A stretch of DNA of 64,000 nucleotides. It comes from CAXNKH01 sp049296795. GTDB lineage: Bacteria; Pseudomonadota; Gammaproteobacteria; Burkholderiales; Burkholderiaceae_C. A program made the translations under genes and the position numbers. The stretch lies in NCBI GenBank assembly GCA_049296795.1, contig JBAQTC010000054.1:1-64000 (forward strand), written 5' to 3'. The notes under the pieces were generated by a model. That model was not told where the DNA came from and searched no databases. It saw only the letters and a list, made by a program, of their open reading frames with translations. Positions 1-8,767 of the stretch are shown piece by piece; within the stretch, counting starts at the first letter, position 1, and each line of letters begins with the position of its first letter.

Positions 1-102
1 GATGCCGCTGCGCTGAGTGCACCACTGCCCTGCTCCTGCCAAGGTATCGGGTATTCCAACACCCACAACGCCCAGTAGCAACTCTGTTGGATGCCCGGGT
101 GT

Positions 103-176
103 TTGGGGTGGGCGGCGCAGCGGCATCGAGGAGGAGGCCGCAGGCCGGGGGACAGCCGCGGAGCTGCCCACCCCAA
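103..176. repeat. 11-bp inverted repeat in the 3' flank
   Basis: The arms TTGGGGTGGGC (103-113) and GCCCACCCCAA (166-176) are perfect reverse complements separated by 52 bases. The interval is GC-rich and lies downstream of the minus-strand catabolic operon. There is no T-run after either arm, so it is not a canonical intrinsic terminator. I see no supported gene in bases 1-287. It could be a structured 3' end, a protein-binding site, or chance. Confidence 0.35.
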
Positions 177-287
177 GCGCCTGGGCGCACAACAGTATGC
201 AACCAGCATCCTTGCATCGGTAAGCAGACTGGACTAGAGACTCTGGCTGACATGAATTTTGAAACTCTCAATAATCTGCTGGCACGC

Positions 288-1454
288 TTATTTAACAATG
301 AAGCTGCGACCTATCAATTGCCGATGGATCTGGTTGCTGCCTTCCCAGATCTGGGTGATTTTGGCATCGCGCATCAAGCGCTCAACCCGGTAGTCTTTGC
401 AATAACCGTAGCCGCCGTGCAACTGAACTGCCTCGGTCGCCATCTTCATGGCCAAGTCTGAAGCGCGCATCTTGAGCATGGACGCCTCGATGCCGAAGTT
501 GCTTTGGCCTGCGTCGACCAGCCGTGCCACATGCCACAACCAAGCCTCACACTGCGCCAGCTCAGTCGCCAAATCGGCCAGCATGAATTGAATTCCTTGA
601 AATTCGATGATCTTGCGCCCTGACTGACGCCGTTGGTTGATGTAGGCCACTGCGTCATCAAAGGCGGCGCGAGCAATGCCCAAGGCGTGGGCCGCCACAC
701 TGGGACGAGATTTATTGAGCGAGGCCAGCAAAATCTTCAACCCGTCGCCTGGCTGACCCAGCAAGTTGGCCCTGGGCACCCGGCAGTTCTCGAACGCCAG
801 CGTGGCCGTACCCGAAGCACGGTGACCCATTTTGTCCTCGGTGCGCAGCACCGACAGGCCAGCTGTTCCTTTTTCAACCAGCAGCGCCGAAATCGCTTGT
901 TTGTCGCCCTCAATTTCGTTCCACTTGCCAAACAGAAGAATCAGATCAGCCTTGTCGCCATTGGTGATGAAAGTTTTTCCACCATCGACCACAATATGGT
1001 CGGCTTCGGGTCTAAAGCGCGTTTTCATACCGGTGGCATCGGACCCCGCATCGGGCTCGGTAATGGCCAGCGCAACCAAAGCACCTGCGGCAACCCGGGG
1101 CAGCAATCGCTGTTTCTGCTCTTCGCTGCCGAAATCAATCAAGGGTTTGATGCCATGAAAATTAGTGGCCCAGATGATGGCGGTAGCGGCACAAGCCTGG
1201 CTGATTTCGCGCACGCACATCAGATAAGCCGCGTAGGACAGCGGTGCGCCGCCATAGGCTTCGGGAATGAACATGGCGTTGAGGCCCAGCGCATTGATGG
1301 CATCCAGATTAGCTTGGGGGAACTCGGCGCTGCGGTCGTAGTCTGCGGCCCGTGGTGCAATCACATCGCGCGCCAAAGCCCGCACACTGTCAACCAGCAT
1401 GCTCTCCTCCTGGCTCAGGGCCACGCCAGCGTCAATGCGTTGCAAGACGTTCAT
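288..1454 (-). CDS. aliB: Acyl-CoA dehydrogenase, AliB-like (cyclohexanecarboxyl-CoA dehydrogenase candidate)
   Basis: A 388-residue FAD-dependent acyl-CoA dehydrogenase of normal family length. It shows the FAD/substrate-contact segment ITEPDAGSD (about 131-139), the HGGYGY segment (346-351) and the catalytic-base region ITQIWEGSNQI, with Glu371 at the position used by medium- and short-chain enzymes. In the proposed pathway it oxidises cyclohexanecarboxyl-CoA to cyclohex-1-ene-1-carboxyl-CoA, passing electrons to an ETF in the cytoplasm. Its ATG overlaps the upstream badH-like stop by one base (TGATG), so translation is probably coupled. It is the last gene of the operon. The enzyme class is certain. 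The substrate is inferred from its four pathway neighbours, because acyl-CoA dehydrogenases cannot be assigned a substrate by sequence alone. Confidence 0.62.
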   Translation of the reverse strand: MNVLQRIDAGVALSQEESMLVDSVRALARDVIAPRAADYDRSAEFPQANLDAINALGLNAMFIPEAYGGAPLSYAAYLMCVREISQACAATAIIWATNFHGIKPLIDFGSEEQKQRLLPRVAAGALVALAITEPDAGSDATGMKTRFRPEADHIVVDGGKTFITNGDKADLILLFGKWNEIEGDKQAISALLVEKGTAGLSVLRTEDKMGHRASGTATLAFENCRVPRANLLGQPGDGLKILLASLNKSRPSVAAHALGIARAAFDDAVAYINQRRQSGRKIIEFQGIQFMLADLATELAQCEAWLWHVARLVDAGQSNFGIEASMLKMRASDLAMKMATEAVQLHGGYGYCKDYRVERLMRDAKITQIWEGSNQIHRQLIGRSFIVK

Positions 1455-2209
1455 CAGTGCGCCATTCCCTGGCCGCCATCAAGGTAAATGGTCTCGCCGG
1501 TCAAAAATGGGATGTCTTCGCTCAACAGGCTGGCCACCAGTCGCGCCACCGCTGAGGTCTGACCCGGGTTGCCCGTGGGAATGCGCTGCGCCAAGTAGCT
1601 GCCTAGCGGCCCTTGCATGGCATCAGCGTTGAGTTCAGTTGCTATGTAGCCTGGAGCCACATTAAGCACGCGAATCCCTTTGCTGGCCCACTCAACAGCC
1701 AAGCAGCGTGTGATGGCGCCAACAGCGGCTTTGGAAGCGCAGTAAGCCAAGTTGCGTTTGACGCCCATCTTGTCAAAAAAGGAACCGATGTTGATGATGC
1801 TGCCCCCAGCTTGAACCAAATAGGGATAGACCTCGCGACACGCCACAAACACCGCGCGCGCGTTGGTGTCCATCACTTGGTCGTAGCCGTCGGTTGACAA
1901 CTCGGCGGACTTGCCTTCCAAGTGGATGCCGGCATTGTTGACCAGCCCCTTGATCCCTGCGCTGCGCTGCGCCAACTCTGCCAAAGCCGCTCGCAGCGAA
2001 GCCGCGTCGTTCACGTCACAAGCCAGTGCGATCAGTCTAGGGGCCAAAGCTGCAGGCAGCTCCCGGTTCTCAATGCCCAGACCTTTGCGCGTCAGACAGC
2101 CAACCTGAAAACCTCGACTGGCCAGCTCCAAGGCGATTGCGGCACCAATGCCGCGGCTGGCGCCAGTCACTGCAATCGCTCCCCCTTTGACCTCGTTGTT
2201 CTCGCTCAT
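1454..2209 (-). CDS. badH: SDR oxidoreductase, BadH-like (2-hydroxycyclohexanecarboxyl-CoA dehydrogenase candidate)
   Basis: A 251-residue classical short-chain dehydrogenase. The Rossmann motif TGASRGIG spans about 15-22 and NNAG about 91-94. The catalytic residues are Ser143, Tyr156 and Lys160 (YCASK), and the C-terminal PGYIATELN and GGQGM segments are also typical. The proposed role is NAD-dependent oxidation of 2-hydroxycyclohexanecarboxyl-CoA to the 2-keto thioester. I place the start at the ATG at 2209, which has AAGG nine bases upstream. An ATG three codons earlier (2218) would overlap the badK-like gene by 8 bases. The general family resembles FabG, but FabG would normally sit in a fab cluster, and here it lies among alicyclic-acid genes. 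The specific function is inferred from context. Confidence 0.62.
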   Translation of the reverse strand: MSENNEVKGGAIAVTGASRGIGAAIALELASRGFQVGCLTRKGLGIENRELPAALAPRLIALACDVNDAASLRAALAELAQRSAGIKGLVNNAGIHLEGKSAELSTDGYDQVMDTNARAVFVACREVYPYLVQAGGSIINIGSFFDKMGVKRNLAYCASKAAVGAITRCLAVEWASKGIRVLNVAPGYIATELNADAMQGPLGSYLAQRIPTGNPGQTSAVARLVASLLSEDIPFLTGETIYLDGGQGMAH

Positions 2210-2210
2210 T

Positions 2211-2978
2211 TCACGCATCCTTGAATTGGGGCATGCGCTTGGCCAAGAACGCAGCCATCCCCTCAGCCGCGTCCGCCGTCTGGTAGGCCAAGGTGGACAG
2301 ATCGGCTTCTGTTTTCAAGCCCTGCGGCAGCGGCATTTCGCAAGCATCCTGCACGGCTTGCCGGGCCAGCTTCAGCACCGGCAAGCTAAAGCCACTGAAC
2401 TCTCGCGCAAACACCATTCCCGCAGCCAGTGCGTCGCCCTCTACCATTCGGCTAACCAGGCCCCAGGCCACGGCCGTCGCGGCATCAAGGGTCTTGCCAC
2501 TCATGATCATTTCCAAGGCACGGGTCGGCCCCACCACGCGGGGCAGGCGCTGGGTTGCGCCATAGCCCGGAATTAACCCCAATTTGATTTCAGGCAAACC
2601 CAGCTTGGCGTTTGCCGTTGCCAAACGAAAGCTGCATGCCAGCGCTAATTCCAGGCCACCACCAAAGGCATAGCCATTGATGATGGCGACCGAGGGCATG
2701 GGCAAGTCCTCAATTTTGGAGAAAACAGATTGACCGAACCGGGTGTCGCGATGGGTCTGGGTCAGCGAGCGATTGGCCAGTTCGGCAATGTCGGCCCCAG
2801 CGCAAAAAGCCTTCTCTCCAGCACCGATCAACAACAAGCTGCGTGCGCCGCTGCGCGCCACTTGATCCAGTGCCTGATCGAGCTCCCGGATCAAGCCAAA
2901 CGACAGCGCATTGAGTGCTTCGGGCCGATTCAGGCGAATCACGGCGAATTCTTCCTGGCGTGAATAGTCGATGGTCAC
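2211..2978 (-). CDS. badK: Enoyl-CoA hydratase, BadK-like (cyclohex-1-ene-1-carboxyl-CoA hydratase candidate)
   Basis: A 255-residue crotonase. Both canonical acid/base glutamates are visible 20 residues apart: Glu110 in GGGLELA and Glu130 in LGLPEIKLG. The oxyanion-hole segments FCAGADI and YAFGGG are also present. It should hydrate cyclohex-1-ene-1-carboxyl-CoA to the 2-hydroxy thioester. The likely start is the GTG at 2978, preceded by AAAGGAAA and lying one base after the TGA of the ligase gene. The first upstream ATG at 3035 would lie deep inside that gene and add residues with no crotonase character. Hydratase activity is well supported by the two glutamates. The ring substrate is inferred from the neighbours. 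Confidence 0.66.
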   Translation of the reverse strand: MTIDYSRQEEFAVIRLNRPEALNALSFGLIRELDQALDQVARSGARSLLLIGAGEKAFCAGADIAELANRSLTQTHRDTRFGQSVFSKIEDLPMPSVAIINGYAFGGGLELALACSFRLATANAKLGLPEIKLGLIPGYGATQRLPRVVGPTRALEMIMSGKTLDAATAVAWGLVSRMVEGDALAAGMVFAREFSGFSLPVLKLARQAVQDACEMPLPQGLKTEADLSTLAYQTADAAEGMAAFLAKRMPQFKDA

Positions 2979-2979
2979 G

Positions 2980-4650
2980 TCAATTTCCTTTGGAAGGAGG
3001 ATTCCAGCGCACAGGCTCTGGAACAATGCGAGCAATTTTCACCCATTCTTGCAGCTCGCGTTTGAGGATTTTTCCGCTGGCTGTTAATGGCATCTCATCG
3101 AGGGCCACAAAATATTCAGGCATGTCGTATTTGGATAGTCCTGCCTGATTCAAGTGTTCCAACAAATCGTCGGCCACCAGTTGGCTGCCTTGCCTAAGCA
3201 TCACAGCCAAGCAGGCCCGCTCGCCCAGACGTACATCGGCAACGGCGAAAGCTGCCGCTTTTTGCACTGCCGGATGGCGGTGGGCCAGATCTTCGATGCG
3301 TGAGGGATGAATGTTGTGGCCGCCGCGAATAATCAAATCTTTCTTGCGCCCCATGATGCTCAAACAGCCACGCTCATCCAAAACACCCAGATCACCCGAG
3401 AGAAACCAGCCAGCCCGATTGAAAGCATCCTCAGTACCGAACTGGTTGCCGAAGTAACCCAACATCAGCAGTGCGCCGCGGGTTCCGATCTCACCAATCG
3501 TCCCGGCATCGACTTCCAGATCGGGGTTGTCTTGGTTGAAAATCCGGGTCTCGTAGCCGTGACAAGCGCGCCCACAAGTTTCGACAATCGTCGTTGCATC
3601 GTCGGTGGGCAGGGTGTACTGGTGCGAACCGTTTTCGGTCATGCCATAAATATTCTGTGGCGTGATCCCCATGTCGAGAAATGACTGCGCCACATCGCGC
3701 GGAATAGTTGATCCCGCCATGTAAAACAACCGGACCCCACCCAGCTGAGTCAGGCCACGGCGCCGCATCTGATCCAGCACGTCAATCGCGTGGGTTGGTA
3801 CTCCCATGATGTAGCTGGCGCCACAGGCCTCAATCCAGTCCAGAGTCGTGCTGCCCTGCGGCAAATCGTTGAGCACCAACTCACATCCGGCTACCATCAT
3901 CTGCTCCAGCGCCACCGTGCCAATGTGGTGGCTCATGGGACTGAGACTGAGCAGCACCGTGCTGCTGTCGTGAGCCCAATCGCTGACCATGGCTCGGCCG
4001 TTGGCCAGCAAGGTGTTGTCCGAGTGCATGACCCCCTTGGGCTCACCCGTGGTGCCCGAAGTAAAAGCCAGATAAACCACTTTATCGGGATCCGTAGCAA
4101 CGGCTAGCGAAAGCGGTTGGCTCAACGTCGCTGAAGGGAAAGGTCGGCCCCGGCCATCACTGGCCTGGGGAGCGGCAACTTGGTAAACCGCTTTGAGATG
4201 CGGCAAGCCCAAGGCTTGAACCAACAGATCCTCGCGCTTGGCATCAGCCCCATAGCCAACTTGCATGAACAAAGCGGCGCAGCGGCAACGCTCAAGCAAG
4301 CGTGTGATTTCAGCGACCGTGTAGTTCTGGTGCAGCGAAGGGTTGCAGACATAGCCATTGCGTGAACAAGCCAAAAATACGACAACACTTTCAACCCGCG
4401 AAGGCAAGCCAACGCAGATGCGCTGACCGGGACGAACGCCGCTGTCATGCAGGCTCTGCGCCACACTGTCAACCCAGGCCAACAAGGCCGACCAACTCAG
4501 ACGCTGACGGGCATCGCGCAAAGCCCAGTCGGCCGGGCGCTCACTGGCATGGCGCTGCAACAGGGTGTAGAAAGTATCGCGGCGCCATGCGCCGTTGGCA
4601 TAGTAACGTGAAGCGGACTCCGGTTGGAGTAGCGTCAACAGTCGATTCAT
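2980..4650 (-). CDS. aliA: AMP-forming acyl-CoA ligase, AliA-like (cyclohexanecarboxylate-CoA ligase candidate)
   Basis: A 556-residue adenylate-forming enzyme (ANL family). It has the P-loop-like FTSGTTGEPKG motif near 200, IYGMTENG near 335, the hinge region FLSGDLGVLDERG, GRKKDLIIRGGHNIHP, and the C-terminal lysine motif LTASGKILKREL. The segment LACSRNGYVCNPSLH is of the kind I recall from annotated cyclohexanecarboxylate-CoA ligases. It would activate the incoming alicyclic acid with ATP and CoA, the committing step of the pathway. It begins two bases after the badI-like stop and ends one base before the badK-like GTG, so the genes are tightly coupled. A general medium-chain or aromatic acid ligase is the alternative. 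Confidence 0.66.
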   Translation of the reverse strand: MNRLLTLLQPESASRYYANGAWRRDTFYTLLQRHASERPADWALRDARQRLSWSALLAWVDSVAQSLHDSGVRPGQRICVGLPSRVESVVVFLACSRNGYVCNPSLHQNYTVAEITRLLERCRCAALFMQVGYGADAKREDLLVQALGLPHLKAVYQVAAPQASDGRGRPFPSATLSQPLSLAVATDPDKVVYLAFTSGTTGEPKGVMHSDNTLLANGRAMVSDWAHDSSTVLLSLSPMSHHIGTVALEQMMVAGCELVLNDLPQGSTTLDWIEACGASYIMGVPTHAIDVLDQMRRRGLTQLGGVRLFYMAGSTIPRDVAQSFLDMGITPQNIYGMTENGSHQYTLPTDDATTIVETCGRACHGYETRIFNQDNPDLEVDAGTIGEIGTRGALLMLGYFGNQFGTEDAFNRAGWFLSGDLGVLDERGCLSIMGRKKDLIIRGGHNIHPSRIEDLAHRHPAVQKAAAFAVADVRLGERACLAVMLRQGSQLVADDLLEHLNQAGLSKYDMPEYFVALDEMPLTASGKILKRELQEWVKIARIVPEPVRWNPPSKGN

Positions 4651-4652
4651 GG

Positions 4653-5432
4653 CTAATGCCCGAATTTGTCGGTGTCGGGCTTGCGCCGGGCACGAAACGC
4701 CTCAGACAACTCGTGTGATTCGTCAGTTTCCAGGTAGGGACGCAACAACAAGTCATGCGCCATACGGCCCAGCCCGCCAACGCCACCGTGACGTGCGTTG
4801 AACGCCCCCTTGATCGAGGCCAACGCAAAAGCACCACGTTCGGACAATTCCAACGCCATGTTGCGGGTCTCTTGTTCCAACTCAGCATCGGGCACGACGC
4901 GGTTGATCAAACCGATTTCCAGCGCTTGCTTAGCGCTCAGCTTGGGGTTGAGCATCCACATCTCTTTCGCCCGCTTTTTCCCGATCAGGTCTTCCAAATA
5001 CCAGGTTCCATAACCCGCATCAAAACTGCCCATCATGGGACCGACTTGGCGGAACACTGCGCTTTCCTTGGCGATGGTCAAGTCGCACACCACCTGCAAG
5101 ACATTGCCACCACCGACCGCAAAACCATTGACTGAAGCAATCACGGGTTTTTGCAAACGATCAATCGATTCGTACATCTCCAGCGTTGGCAAAACCCCAG
5201 CGTAAAGCATGCTGTCTTGCATGCCCTCTTTACGCCCGCCGATGCAAAAGAATTTATCACCCGCACCGGTGATGACCAACACCCGGGTCCGAGTCTCGCG
5301 GCGAATCGCGTTGATGCAATCCCGAATTTCATGGCACATCTGTGCCGTAAACATATTGCCGTCGTCGGGTCGGTTCAGCGTCAGCCAGCCGATAGCGCCT
5401 TCTTCTCGGTACAAAATGGTTTCGAAGTTCAT
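4653..5432 (-). CDS. badI: MenB/BadI-family hydrolase, 2-ketocyclohexanecarboxyl-CoA hydrolase candidate
   Basis: A 259-residue crotonase-fold protein of the MenB/BadI branch. It lacks both hydratase glutamates (Asn110 sits in GGGNVL) and carries the branch signature MGSFDAGYGTWYL with Asp138. BadI opens the ring of 2-ketocyclohexanecarboxyl-CoA to give pimeloyl-CoA, whereas MenB closes a ring in menaquinone synthesis. No other men gene is present and four alicyclic-acid enzymes follow, so BadI fits better. A difference from the BadI/MenB sequences I recall is IGGRKEG (64-70), where GGDQ is usual. The start at 5432 follows a GGAGCGGGA stretch. It is the first enzyme gene after the transporter genes, 49 bases from livF. 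Confidence 0.66.
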   Translation of the reverse strand: MNFETILYREEGAIGWLTLNRPDDGNMFTAQMCHEIRDCINAIRRETRTRVLVITGAGDKFFCIGGRKEGMQDSMLYAGVLPTLEMYESIDRLQKPVIASVNGFAVGGGNVLQVVCDLTIAKESAVFRQVGPMMGSFDAGYGTWYLEDLIGKKRAKEMWMLNPKLSAKQALEIGLINRVVPDAELEQETRNMALELSERGAFALASIKGAFNARHGGVGGLGRMAHDLLLRPYLETDESHELSEAFRARRKPDTDKFGH

Positions 5433-5481
5433 AGCTTGTCCCGCTCCATAGCAAATGCGAAGTGCAGTCAGCAGCGTCGAA

Positions 5482-6129
5482 TCAAGCGCCGACGCTGAGC
5501 ACGCCCCGATCGATGGTGAACACCCGATCAACCAGACGCGACGAATGTTGGAAATCTGATTCGGACATGATGACCGAGAGGCCTTCACCCTTCAATGTGG
5601 AAATGACTTCCACCAGGCGTTGGGCTAGAGCCGGGGCCACCCCCTCGAAAGGCTCATCAAGCAACAGCAACTTGGTGCCCACCATCATGGCGCGACCCAG
5701 TGCCACCAATTTTTGCTGACCGCCTGAGAGCTGCAAAGCTTTACGCTGGGCAAATACCACGAGCTCGGGTATATGCTGGTAAATTTTGGCCAACCGCACG
5801 GCCGAGTCAGCCGTACCTAGCGCCCAGGCCGGCAGCAGCAGATTTTCTTCCACCGTGAGCTCGGGAATCAAGCGCCGGTCTTCCGGCATATAGCCAATCC
5901 CTAAAGAGGTACGGCTGTGGGTCGGCATCGCCGTCAGCGGACGGCCTTCAAATTCAATCGCACCAGCAGCCGGTTCGAGCAAGCCCATGATCGAGCGCAT
6001 CAAGGTGGTCTTGCCTGCGCCATTGCGTCCGATCAAGCCAGCCATGACGCCGCTGGGAACTTCCAGAGAAATAGCGCGCAGTACCTGTACCGTGCCGATG
6101 GCCACATCCAAATCGGAGACTTTAAGCAT
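5482..6129 (-). CDS. livF: ABC transporter ATP-binding protein, LivF type
   Basis: A 215-residue ATPase, slightly short for LivF (about 235). It has Walker A GRNGAGKTT, the ABC signature LSGGQQKLVALGRAM and Walker B LLLLDEPFEG. It powers branched-chain-amino-acid-type (HAAT) uptake together with the LivG-like ATPase. Members of this family in catabolic operons often import aromatic or alicyclic acids rather than amino acids. The start at 6129 (MLKVSDLDVA) overlaps livG by 8 bases. Longer upstream extensions lack ABC character. Its position directly before the badI-like gene suggests the imported compound feeds that pathway. Confidence 0.85.
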   Translation of the reverse strand: MLKVSDLDVAIGTVQVLRAISLEVPSGVMAGLIGRNGAGKTTLMRSIMGLLEPAAGAIEFEGRPLTAMPTHSRTSLGIGYMPEDRRLIPELTVEENLLLPAWALGTADSAVRLAKIYQHIPELVVFAQRKALQLSGGQQKLVALGRAMMVGTKLLLLDEPFEGVAPALAQRLVEVISTLKGEGLSVIMSESDFQHSSRLVDRVFTIDRGVLSVGA

Positions 6130-6898
6130 GACGTTGCCCCACCACATATTTCCGCACTTCGGCATCGGCCAGCGCCACATCGGGCGCAGCATCGGAAATA
6201 ATGCGACCATCATAAAAAGCCAGCACCCGCTGAGCATAGCGCGCCACCACGTCCATGTCGTGCTCGACAAACAACACGGTTGCACCTTCGGCTTTCACCG
6301 CTTGCATGATCAAATCCATGATGCCAAATTTCTCTTCGGCTGCCACCCCGCTGGTAGGCTCATCGAGCAGCAAAATTTTGGGCTTAACCACCATCGCCAA
6401 CGCAATGTCGAGCAACTTTCTCACGCCCCCGGGCAGCACCTGGGCCGCGTGGTTGCGGTAAGCCGACAGTCCAAAGCGCTCCAGCAATTGATCGGTGGCT
6501 GGCGCAGCAGCCAAGCCATGACCCGGGACAATCGTGTCAGCGCGCGAAAAATAACCACCGCTTCCGGCATTGCGCAACACAATGCCCAAACCCGCCATGA
6601 TGTTGTCGTAAACCGTCAATGTGTTGTAGAGCTGAGGAATCTGAAACGAGCGACAAATCCCCAAACGGGTGATGTCGCGCGGCGCAAGCTGGGTGATGTC
6701 GCGCCCTTCGAACTCAATCACGCCTGAATCGGGTTTGAGATACCCCGTCACCATGTTCACGAACGTGGTCTTGCCCGCTCCGTTGGAGCCGATCATTCCC
6801 ACCACCGAATCCTGCTCAATCGCGGCACTCACGTTGCTGGCCGCAGTCACCGCACCAAATGTCTTGTTCAGCCCCCGGGCGTTGAGAATTACCGCCAT
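6122..6898 (-). CDS. livG: ABC transporter ATP-binding protein, LivG type
   Basis: A 258-residue ATPase of normal LivG length. It has Walker A GSNGAGKTT (about 37-45), the Q-loop region RSFQIPQLY, Walker B ILLLDEPTSG (175-184) and the H-loop VEHDMD. The ABC signature is unusual: LPGGVRKLLDIA (155-166) replaces the standard LSGGQ-type motif, so the signature serine that contacts ATP is a proline. The partner LivF has an intact LSGGQQ, so one of the two composite ATP sites may be degenerate. It overlaps livF at its 3' end and begins one base after livM ends. Confidence 0.86.
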   Translation of the reverse strand: MAVILNARGLNKTFGAVTAASNVSAAIEQDSVVGMIGSNGAGKTTFVNMVTGYLKPDSGVIEFEGRDITQLAPRDITRLGICRSFQIPQLYNTLTVYDNIMAGLGIVLRNAGSGGYFSRADTIVPGHGLAAAPATDQLLERFGLSAYRNHAAQVLPGGVRKLLDIALAMVVKPKILLLDEPTSGVAAEEKFGIMDLIMQAVKAEGATVLFVEHDMDVVARYAQRVLAFYDGRIISDAAPDVALADAEVRKYVVGQRHA

Positions 6899-6899
6899 G

Positions 6900-7853
6900 T
6901 CAAACTTTCTTCATTCGAGTAAATACCGACCACAGTCCATTGGGCAGAAACACGATCACCAGCAACAGGGCCGAGCCCACCACCATTTGCCAAGTGTTGG
7001 GCGACAAGTCATAAGCTGCGCTGTAAATAGCCTGATAAATCAAGGCTCCTAGGAACGGTGCGGCCACAGATCCTGTTCCGGCCAGAATCGCTATGAAAAC
7101 GAATTCACCGGAGGTCGTCCAATAAGCCATTTCCGGATCGATGTGACCCACGGTCACGCCCGCCAGAGCGCCCCCCACGCCCGCCAAGGCGGCGGCGATC
7201 ACATACTTGACATGGATGGCATTGCGCACCGAGGTGCCCATGTACTCGACGCGGATTTCGTTGTCCCGTATCGGTTCACACAAACGCCCCAGCGGTGTCT
7301 TGAGGTAACGATGGACCAGCAGCGTCAGCACCACGCCCCAGCCACAAGCCACGGCCAACAGCAGGAAACGGGTCGCCTCCTGTGTCTGTGGCTTGTAGCC
7401 CCACAAGGAAGGCGCCAGCATATTGAAGCCGTCGCTTGAGCCCAACGATTGGCTTTTAACCAAGATTCCATACAGAATCATCGACAAAGCCATCGACAAC
7501 AGTCCAAAGAAAATGCCGCGGTAACTCGCCAACAAAAATCCCAAAATAATGGCCAGCACCAGCGACGCTAAGCCGCCTGTAAACATCAGCACCACCACGT
7601 CGCTGACGGCCAAAAATTTGGACAAAGCACCGGCGCAGTAAGCGCCCAGACAGTAATACAAAGCCTGACCAAAAGACACCAGACCAGTACGCTGCAAGAT
7701 CACCAGCCCCAGCACGACAAAAGCCTTGGCCATGGCAATCGTCAACAAAAACAAAATCCATTGCGGCAAGATCAAGGAAAATCCGACGACCAAGCCAAAA
7801 ATGACGACCAACACCGCCGGGATTAAGTCGGCTTTCATCCAAGCAGTTTTCAT
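6900..7853 (-). CDS. livM: ABC transporter permease, LivM type
   Basis: A 317-residue, strongly hydrophobic inner-membrane permease with about 8-10 predicted helices. It carries the family landmarks GLVILQRTGLVSFGQA near 50, a cytoplasmic loop with GRLCEPIRDNEIRVEYMG near 190, and GVGGALAGVTVGHIDP near 225. With LivH it forms the transmembrane channel. Its ATG overlaps the livH stop (4 bases), typical of liv operons. The sequence does not reveal the substrate. The context suggests a cyclic carboxylic acid. Confidence 0.87.
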   Translation of the reverse strand: MKTAWMKADLIPAVLVVIFGLVVGFSLILPQWILFLLTIAMAKAFVVLGLVILQRTGLVSFGQALYYCLGAYCAGALSKFLAVSDVVVLMFTGGLASLVLAIILGFLLASYRGIFFGLLSMALSMILYGILVKSQSLGSSDGFNMLAPSLWGYKPQTQEATRFLLLAVACGWGVVLTLLVHRYLKTPLGRLCEPIRDNEIRVEYMGTSVRNAIHVKYVIAAALAGVGGALAGVTVGHIDPEMAYWTTSGEFVFIAILAGTGSVAAPFLGALIYQAIYSAAYDLSPNTWQMVVGSALLLVIVFLPNGLWSVFTRMKKV

Positions 7854-8746
7854 ATCTTGCGCGCCTCTGGGGCCATGAACAAACCGCGCGGGCGGAACGC
7901 CAGGACCAAGGCCATCACGAAGTAAATGGTGAACAGTTCGACTTCAGGCCAGAAGTGAACACTAATGGATCGGACCAGTCCCACAATCAGTGCGCCAATG
8001 GCCGCACCGGGCAAACTGCCCAGGCCGCCAATCACCACCACGGCGAAAGACAAGACAATGACTTCGACCCCCAGCCCCGGCACCACCGAAACTGTCGGCG
8101 CCGTGAAAGCCCCACCGATGGCCGCCAGCGTACTGCCAACAGAAAAAGTAATCAAATACATGCGGCTGACATTGATGCCCATAGCGGCACTGATCTCCCG
8201 ATCGTGAATCACCGCTACCAGCAACTTGCCCTGACGCGTGTAATTCAGGACCCAGGTCAACAGTCCGCCGGCGGCTGCCGCAACCCCCACCAGCAGGAAG
8301 TTATAGATCGGGTAATTCAACTCGCCGTACTCGAAATTTCCAAGATAACTGTAGGGCTCGGCAATGAAATAAGGCGAGACGCCCCAGACCAGCTTGATGC
8401 TGTCCTCCAGAATGAGGAACAACGCATAAGTGATCAGCAGCAACACCACTTCGTCACGTGCGTACATGCGCGACAAAAACACGCGTTCAATCAAGGGGCC
8501 GATGACAAAACCGACAAACAGCGCCGAAGCCAATAAGGCCAGGTAAGACAGCGCCGGCGAGTAGCCCTTGGCCAACAGTGCCCCTACCACCGAGGCTGCC
8601 ATGTAAGCACCCAGCGCATAGAAACTACCGTGGGTCAGGTTTACGATTTTCATGACGCCATAAATCAGCGTCAGACCAATCGCGGCGATGAACAACCACG
8701 ACGAATAAATGATGCTGTCAATCAGGACAGCGAGAAAAGAAACCAT
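7850..8746 (-). CDS. livH: ABC transporter permease, LivH type
   Basis: A 298-residue hydrophobic permease with the LivH landmarks GLTLIYGVMKIVNLTHGSFYALGAY near the N-terminus, the EAA-like loop AVIHDREISAAMGIN near 180, and VVVIGGLGSLPGAAIGALIVG near 235. It is the second half of the membrane channel. It is separated from the binding-protein gene by 66 bases that contain a strong hairpin, and overlaps livM downstream. Confidence 0.87.
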   Translation of the reverse strand: MVSFLAVLIDSIIYSSWLFIAAIGLTLIYGVMKIVNLTHGSFYALGAYMAASVVGALLAKGYSPALSYLALLASALFVGFVIGPLIERVFLSRMYARDEVVLLLITYALFLILEDSIKLVWGVSPYFIAEPYSYLGNFEYGELNYPIYNFLLVGVAAAAGGLLTWVLNYTRQGKLLVAVIHDREISAAMGINVSRMYLITFSVGSTLAAIGGAFTAPTVSVVPGLGVEVIVLSFAVVVIGGLGSLPGAAIGALIVGLVRSISVHFWPEVELFTIYFVMALVLAFRPRGLFMAPEARKI

Positions 8747-8767
8747 CAGAATTCACCCGATATAAAA

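Noticed and set aside
87..461. Open frames in the first 460 bases on the plus strand
   Set aside because: They have no ribosome site or domain and run antisense into the AliB-like gene end. Their sequence is low-complexity Arg/Gly/Pro.
633..1487. A 284-codon open frame opposite the AliB-like gene
   Set aside because: Shadow of the real minus-strand gene. It has no domain and atypical residue composition.
4653..5432. MenB (naphthoate synthase) reading of the BadI-like protein
   Set aside because: The branch is shared, but no other menaquinone gene is present and the four neighbours match the alicyclic-acid pathway.
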